A DNA stretch of 64,000 nucleotides from Ficedula albicollis (taxonomy: Eukaryota > Chordata > Aves > Passeriformes > Muscicapidae). How positions within the stretch are numbered: the stretch's first letter is position 1; the number at the start of each line of letters is the position of its first letter. The stretch spans positions 12,526,562 to 12,590,561 of the forward strand of contig NC_021686.1 of assembly GCF_000247815.1 (NCBI RefSeq). The letters are read 5' to 3'. Under the pieces are notes generated by a model, which was not told the DNA's origin, did not search any database, and was given only the letters and a program-made list of their open reading frames with translations. The translations under genes and the position numbers were made by a program. This document shows positions 60,851 through 64,000 of the stretch, piece by piece.

Positions 60851-61284
60851 CACATCATGAGAGCACTTGCTGCCCTGGCACCTTCCAGGCAGCACATCCA
60901 GCATCAGTATGGAAACCAGTGCATCCCTCCATGTTCCTTCTGGGTCCCAGTGAGGATATGATGGAGAGGAAATAAATCAAGCACAGTCATGTGGTCGGTA
61001 CAACATGAGTCTTTGAGGTTTGAACAGAGGGAAAACACTCTCCCACAAGTAGCAGAAACCACAAATCTAAAATTAGTCAAGCCCTTCAGATTGGCAATAG
61101 GCAAGTGGTGAATCCCTGTGGATGCTGTGTGCTGACAGCACTATTAATACATCAGCCAAGGGCTTGGGTGAGCTCTATGTGCATTGGGAGTAATGTTTTC
61201 AACATCTGGTCTCGTTCATTGGAGCAATACCAGGGGCTGAGCTGTGATACAGGGCAGGAATGCTAGAGACTTCGTCTGAAATGT

Positions 61285-61302
61285 AAAAAAAAAAAAAAAA
61301 AA
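61285..61302 (+). repeat. Poly-A run (18 A)
   Basis: Eighteen consecutive A. There is no AATAAA just before it and no recognisable retrocopy upstream. It may be a slippage product or the tail of an unrecognised old retroposed sequence. Confidence 0.7.
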
Positions 61303-61470
61303 TTGTTGCTTCTTATTTAATTACAGTCATGCCAATTGCTATGTTGAAATGCTGCTTTAAAAGCCTTTGTGAGTAATTAGTGTCAAAAATATAAGATCTA
61401 CAAAGCCATAAACTCACAGCATGGTAATATTACCAAGTACTAATTAAAAAAAGAAAAAAGAAAAGTCTCT
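61303..61470. promoter_or_regulatory. AT-rich candidate noncoding element
   Basis: TTATTTAATTACAG, GAGTAATTAGTG, GTAATATTACC (an 11-base palindrome), and TACTAATTAAAA occur within 170 bases directly after the poly-A run. No coding potential. Regulatory meaning is only an inference from word content. Confidence 0.2.
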
Positions 61471-61969
61471 CTTTCATGATAAGATTTCCAGCATAGCAAA
61501 AGATAAAAATTATGCAATTTGCAGATGATAGGAGAGGAAAAAAAGAAAACCTGAGAGAAGGATTGAGGAGAGAAGAAAGTCAATATCAACAAGGCTGTAG
61601 ATCTCTGAGTGATTTGGCAATGGTAAAAGTAAGGGAAGTGAAATATTGGAGTCTGAAGACAGAAATATAGTCAGGAATATATCCTGGAAGCCTCTTCTGC
61701 TATGCAACAGAAATAAGGTTGAATATCAGGTGCTATGGACAAGAGGGTTAAAAATACTGCTGTATTTGGGACTAAACCTGGCATGGCTCTCAGGAGAGTT
61801 GGGTGTTGCAGGAGTGTCCTAAGTGGCAGAAAAATTAGAGATATCTCATGCAAATCTGCATGTGTATCGTGGCATCTTGTGAGGGGTATGTGCCATCCCA
61901 CCCATATTCCTCCTGAGCAGTCTGGACTGGTGCTACAGAAGCAGATCCTGGCAGAGGGAAACCAGGCTC

Positions 61970-62155
61970 ACACACAGCAGCTCAGAGAGTTGGGTTATAC
62001 TGAGATGAGGTGTTTATCCTTTGGAAAAAAAGATTTAGAAGAGACCTCATTAAGGTATAAAGAATACCCTGCTGGGAATAAAAGATCAAGGCTGTTTGGG
62101 TTATTGTCAAATACATGTGTCAAGGGACATAAAGCTAGTCTGAAGAAGGACCTGA
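61970..62155 (+). mobile_element. Diverged CR1 LINE fragment
   Basis: GCTCAGAGAGTTGGGTTAT, TTTGGAAAAAAAGATTTAG, AGAGACCTCATTAAGG, GTATAAAGAATACCCTG and AAGGGACATAAAGCTAG follow the order of the CR1 region just upstream of its 3' UTR ('gagagagttggg', 'gaccttatcaaggtatataaatacc', 'gacaag.ggc.caaa'). The copy is old and lacks the 3' tail. Confidence 0.55.
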
Positions 62156-62220
62156 ATTCTACGAAATATAAGCTGATTTTTTTTTAACAGCACTTAATAA
62201 TGCAATTATAATAACAACTT

Positions 62221-62350
62221 GTGCTTTCTCATGCCTTCCAATTTAAGATCTGAAAGCACTTCACAAACATGAATTAAGCCTTCCAGGACTGTTGTGAGGT
62301 ACAGCAAATATTCCTCTATTTTACAAACTGAAAAACCGAGGAACAGCGTG
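62221..62350 (+). mobile_element. Possible MIR-like ancient SINE
   Basis: AAAGCACTTCACAAACAT, GTTGTGAGGTACAGCAAAT and TATTTTACAAACTGAAAAACC, then GAGGAACAG, strongly recall the 'gcactttacaaacat ... tgaggtaggtaaat ... cattttacagatgaggaaactgaggc' core of amniote MIR/CORE-SINEs. Identification is from memory of the consensus. Such relics are rare but known in birds. Confidence 0.4.
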
Positions 62351-64000
62351 AGTACAAGGCAGCACAGCATGTGGAGGAGTATGTCTTTATTTTAATCAGC
62401 TTGGGCATTGCCTCAGGGCTTTGCTTGCTCACCAGGTGCAGTCCTGTGGCTGTCCAGAACCTGTCTCTGTCCAGAACCTGTCTCCTGTGGAGTTTTTCAT
62501 TCGGCACCTTCCTCTTTCTGGTCCCTCAGCCTTTATGGAAAAGGTCATTTGTAAAATAGGAAGGAGAGCTCTAGAAGGTGGCCACACAGCTACTGATGGC
62601 TCACACTGATGGCTCACACTGATCCCAGGTGAGACCCCAGGTGTCCCTCAACACCAGTGGATTGAGTTTTGTTGCCTCCTTAGTGTTTCAGTGTGTGCCA
62701 GCAGCAGACATGAGCCCAGGGCAGAGGGGCTCCTGAGCCATTTGCATCCAGTGTGGTTTGTAAATCCCTGTGTTCAGAGTGTCATTGTGTCTAAGGTTTC
62801 TGGTCTCATTTCCAACACAACAGAAGTCTCTGCAGGCAGGTGGGCATTTGGGACTGGGAGCTGGGCTGTTTGGTTGTACCAGCCATGAGAAGGAAGCTGC
62901 CAATGGTCTGTTTGCACATCACAGGCTGGTTTGAGTCTGGAATTGTGGACATTCCTTTCACCTTGGCAGTGCTCTTGTGGTGGGACCATTAGTATGGGTG
63001 GCAAGTCATCAGGAAATAAAATTGTCCTGCCCTTAACAAGCTGGCCTCACCTGACCTTGAAGACATTATTTTGTTTCCTGGATGTTTTGAATTAAGTGGC
63101 ATTTCAGCTAAGGTAGTTACATATAAATTGGTTAGGATAATGCTTGCTTGAGCTGAACATGCCCAGTAAGTGCCTCTTAACTCCCTGGTTCTGCATCCAT
63201 TTCTGCCTCTCTCCTTTGTTCATCAACACAGGCTCCCTTTAGATATCATAGTTATCTGGATGTGTGCATTTGCTCCTTGTTTTTCCTCACTCTCCCCTCT
63301 CTGTAGGATGAGAATACAGAGCAACCTGCTTTAGTGTGCTCTGATGGCACTGGGTGAGCAGGGTCTGGGGTGACACCAACAGGAGGCAGCTGTGCTTGGG
63401 AGGAGACTTCTGCACAACTCCATGGCACGTGTTGTTTGTTTCCATACCTCAAGTTCATTCTCTAACTCTGAGATCATATGCAGGAATGTTTCTTCAGGTT
63501 GCAGGATGAACTGTTTCGTGGTTTCTCCTCATCATCCAGAGGACCAAATATTCCTTGGATTTTTCTAAAGGCTGCTTTGAAGGAAAGCATTCCTAGAAAA
63601 ATTAATCTACCTCATTGTTATTCAGGCCTCAGTGTTGGGGGAATCTTTCATTTCTTCCACCATGCAGCTAATCACTGCATGGGGCTGTGCTTGAGCTTCA
63701 GCAGCTCACTGTTGTTCGGTGAAGATTAAAAAATAACAATTGGTGGTGTCATCAAATGAGTGCAGCCAGTGAAATCAAAGCCTCAAACACCATCAAAGGT
63801 CTGCATGTCTCACAGAGCAAAAAAGCCACAAGAGCAGCAGAATGGCTGTGCTGCCACTGCTGCTTTGATCCCACTGGTGATGTTGGGGATGGAATCAGAT
63901 TGCAGCATTCCTCCGTTTGCCTTCCACACTGAGAGATCCTGAGTGCATCAATAAGCAGCAGAAAACAAGGAGGGCGTGTGTTCAGGAGCACTTCAGGCTT
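62351..64000. other. Gene-free stretch with minor repeats
   Basis: Two small tandem duplications occur: TGTCCAGAAC 17 bases apart at 62451 and 62468, and TGATGGCTCACAC 15 bases apart at 62593 and 62608. A possible 57-base exon at 63051-63107 (minus) is described as a finding. Otherwise nothing is recognised. Confidence 0.4.

Overview
The window looks like bird nuclear DNA. The best evidence is at least ten fragments of CR1, the dominant avian LINE. Several end in the diagnostic CR1 3' tail (variants of GATTCTATGATTCT preceded by a line like AAAGGTCTTTTCCAAC). Older CR1/L3-type relics, a possible MIR-like SINE and ordinary microsatellites are also present, and CpG is strongly depleted except in one short patch. 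Turtles and crocodiles also carry CR1, so Aves is an inference. Nothing fixes the species or the chromosome.

No complete protein-coding gene can be recognised. Almost every long open frame is a tandem repeat read in frame, the antisense of a CR1, or a chance frame with a non-ATG start. One exon-like series on the minus strand deserves attention: 58605-58718, 46317-46456, 44381-44481, 42402-42628 and possibly a terminal segment at 40566-40853. Each block has splice-like borders and one frame open throughout, and the splice phases agree from block to block (0-0, 0-2, 2-1, 1-0, 0-stop). The implied product is Ser/Gln/Lys-rich and is not recognised. The model is unproven, because short open blocks with GT/AG borders also arise by chance.

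Layout: 0-15 kb is unique-looking sequence with one CR1 tail, a G-rich tract and small repeats. 15-16 kb holds an eroded minus-strand CR1/L3. 18-33 kb has scattered CR1 tails, a 31-bp minisatellite (22.93-23.41 kb) and an AT-rich element with a paired-homeodomain-type site (26.9 kb). 34.8-36.4 kb is the most regulatory-looking interval: a small CpG-dense patch, a double CCAAT palindrome, an X-box-like site, TAAT-rich blocks and a diverged 40-bp repeat on both sides of an unusual open segment. 40.5-46.5 kb holds most of the candidate exons, an old CR1 and AT-rich elements. 47.84-48.60 kb is a very long, almost perfect ATCC array. 52-64 kb holds TA/TATG repeats, a 76-bp tandem duplication, several CR1 copies and AT-rich elements.

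The picture is a gene-poor intergenic or intronic region with possible long-range regulatory elements. I see no operon, CRISPR array, tRNA, rRNA or endogenous virus.
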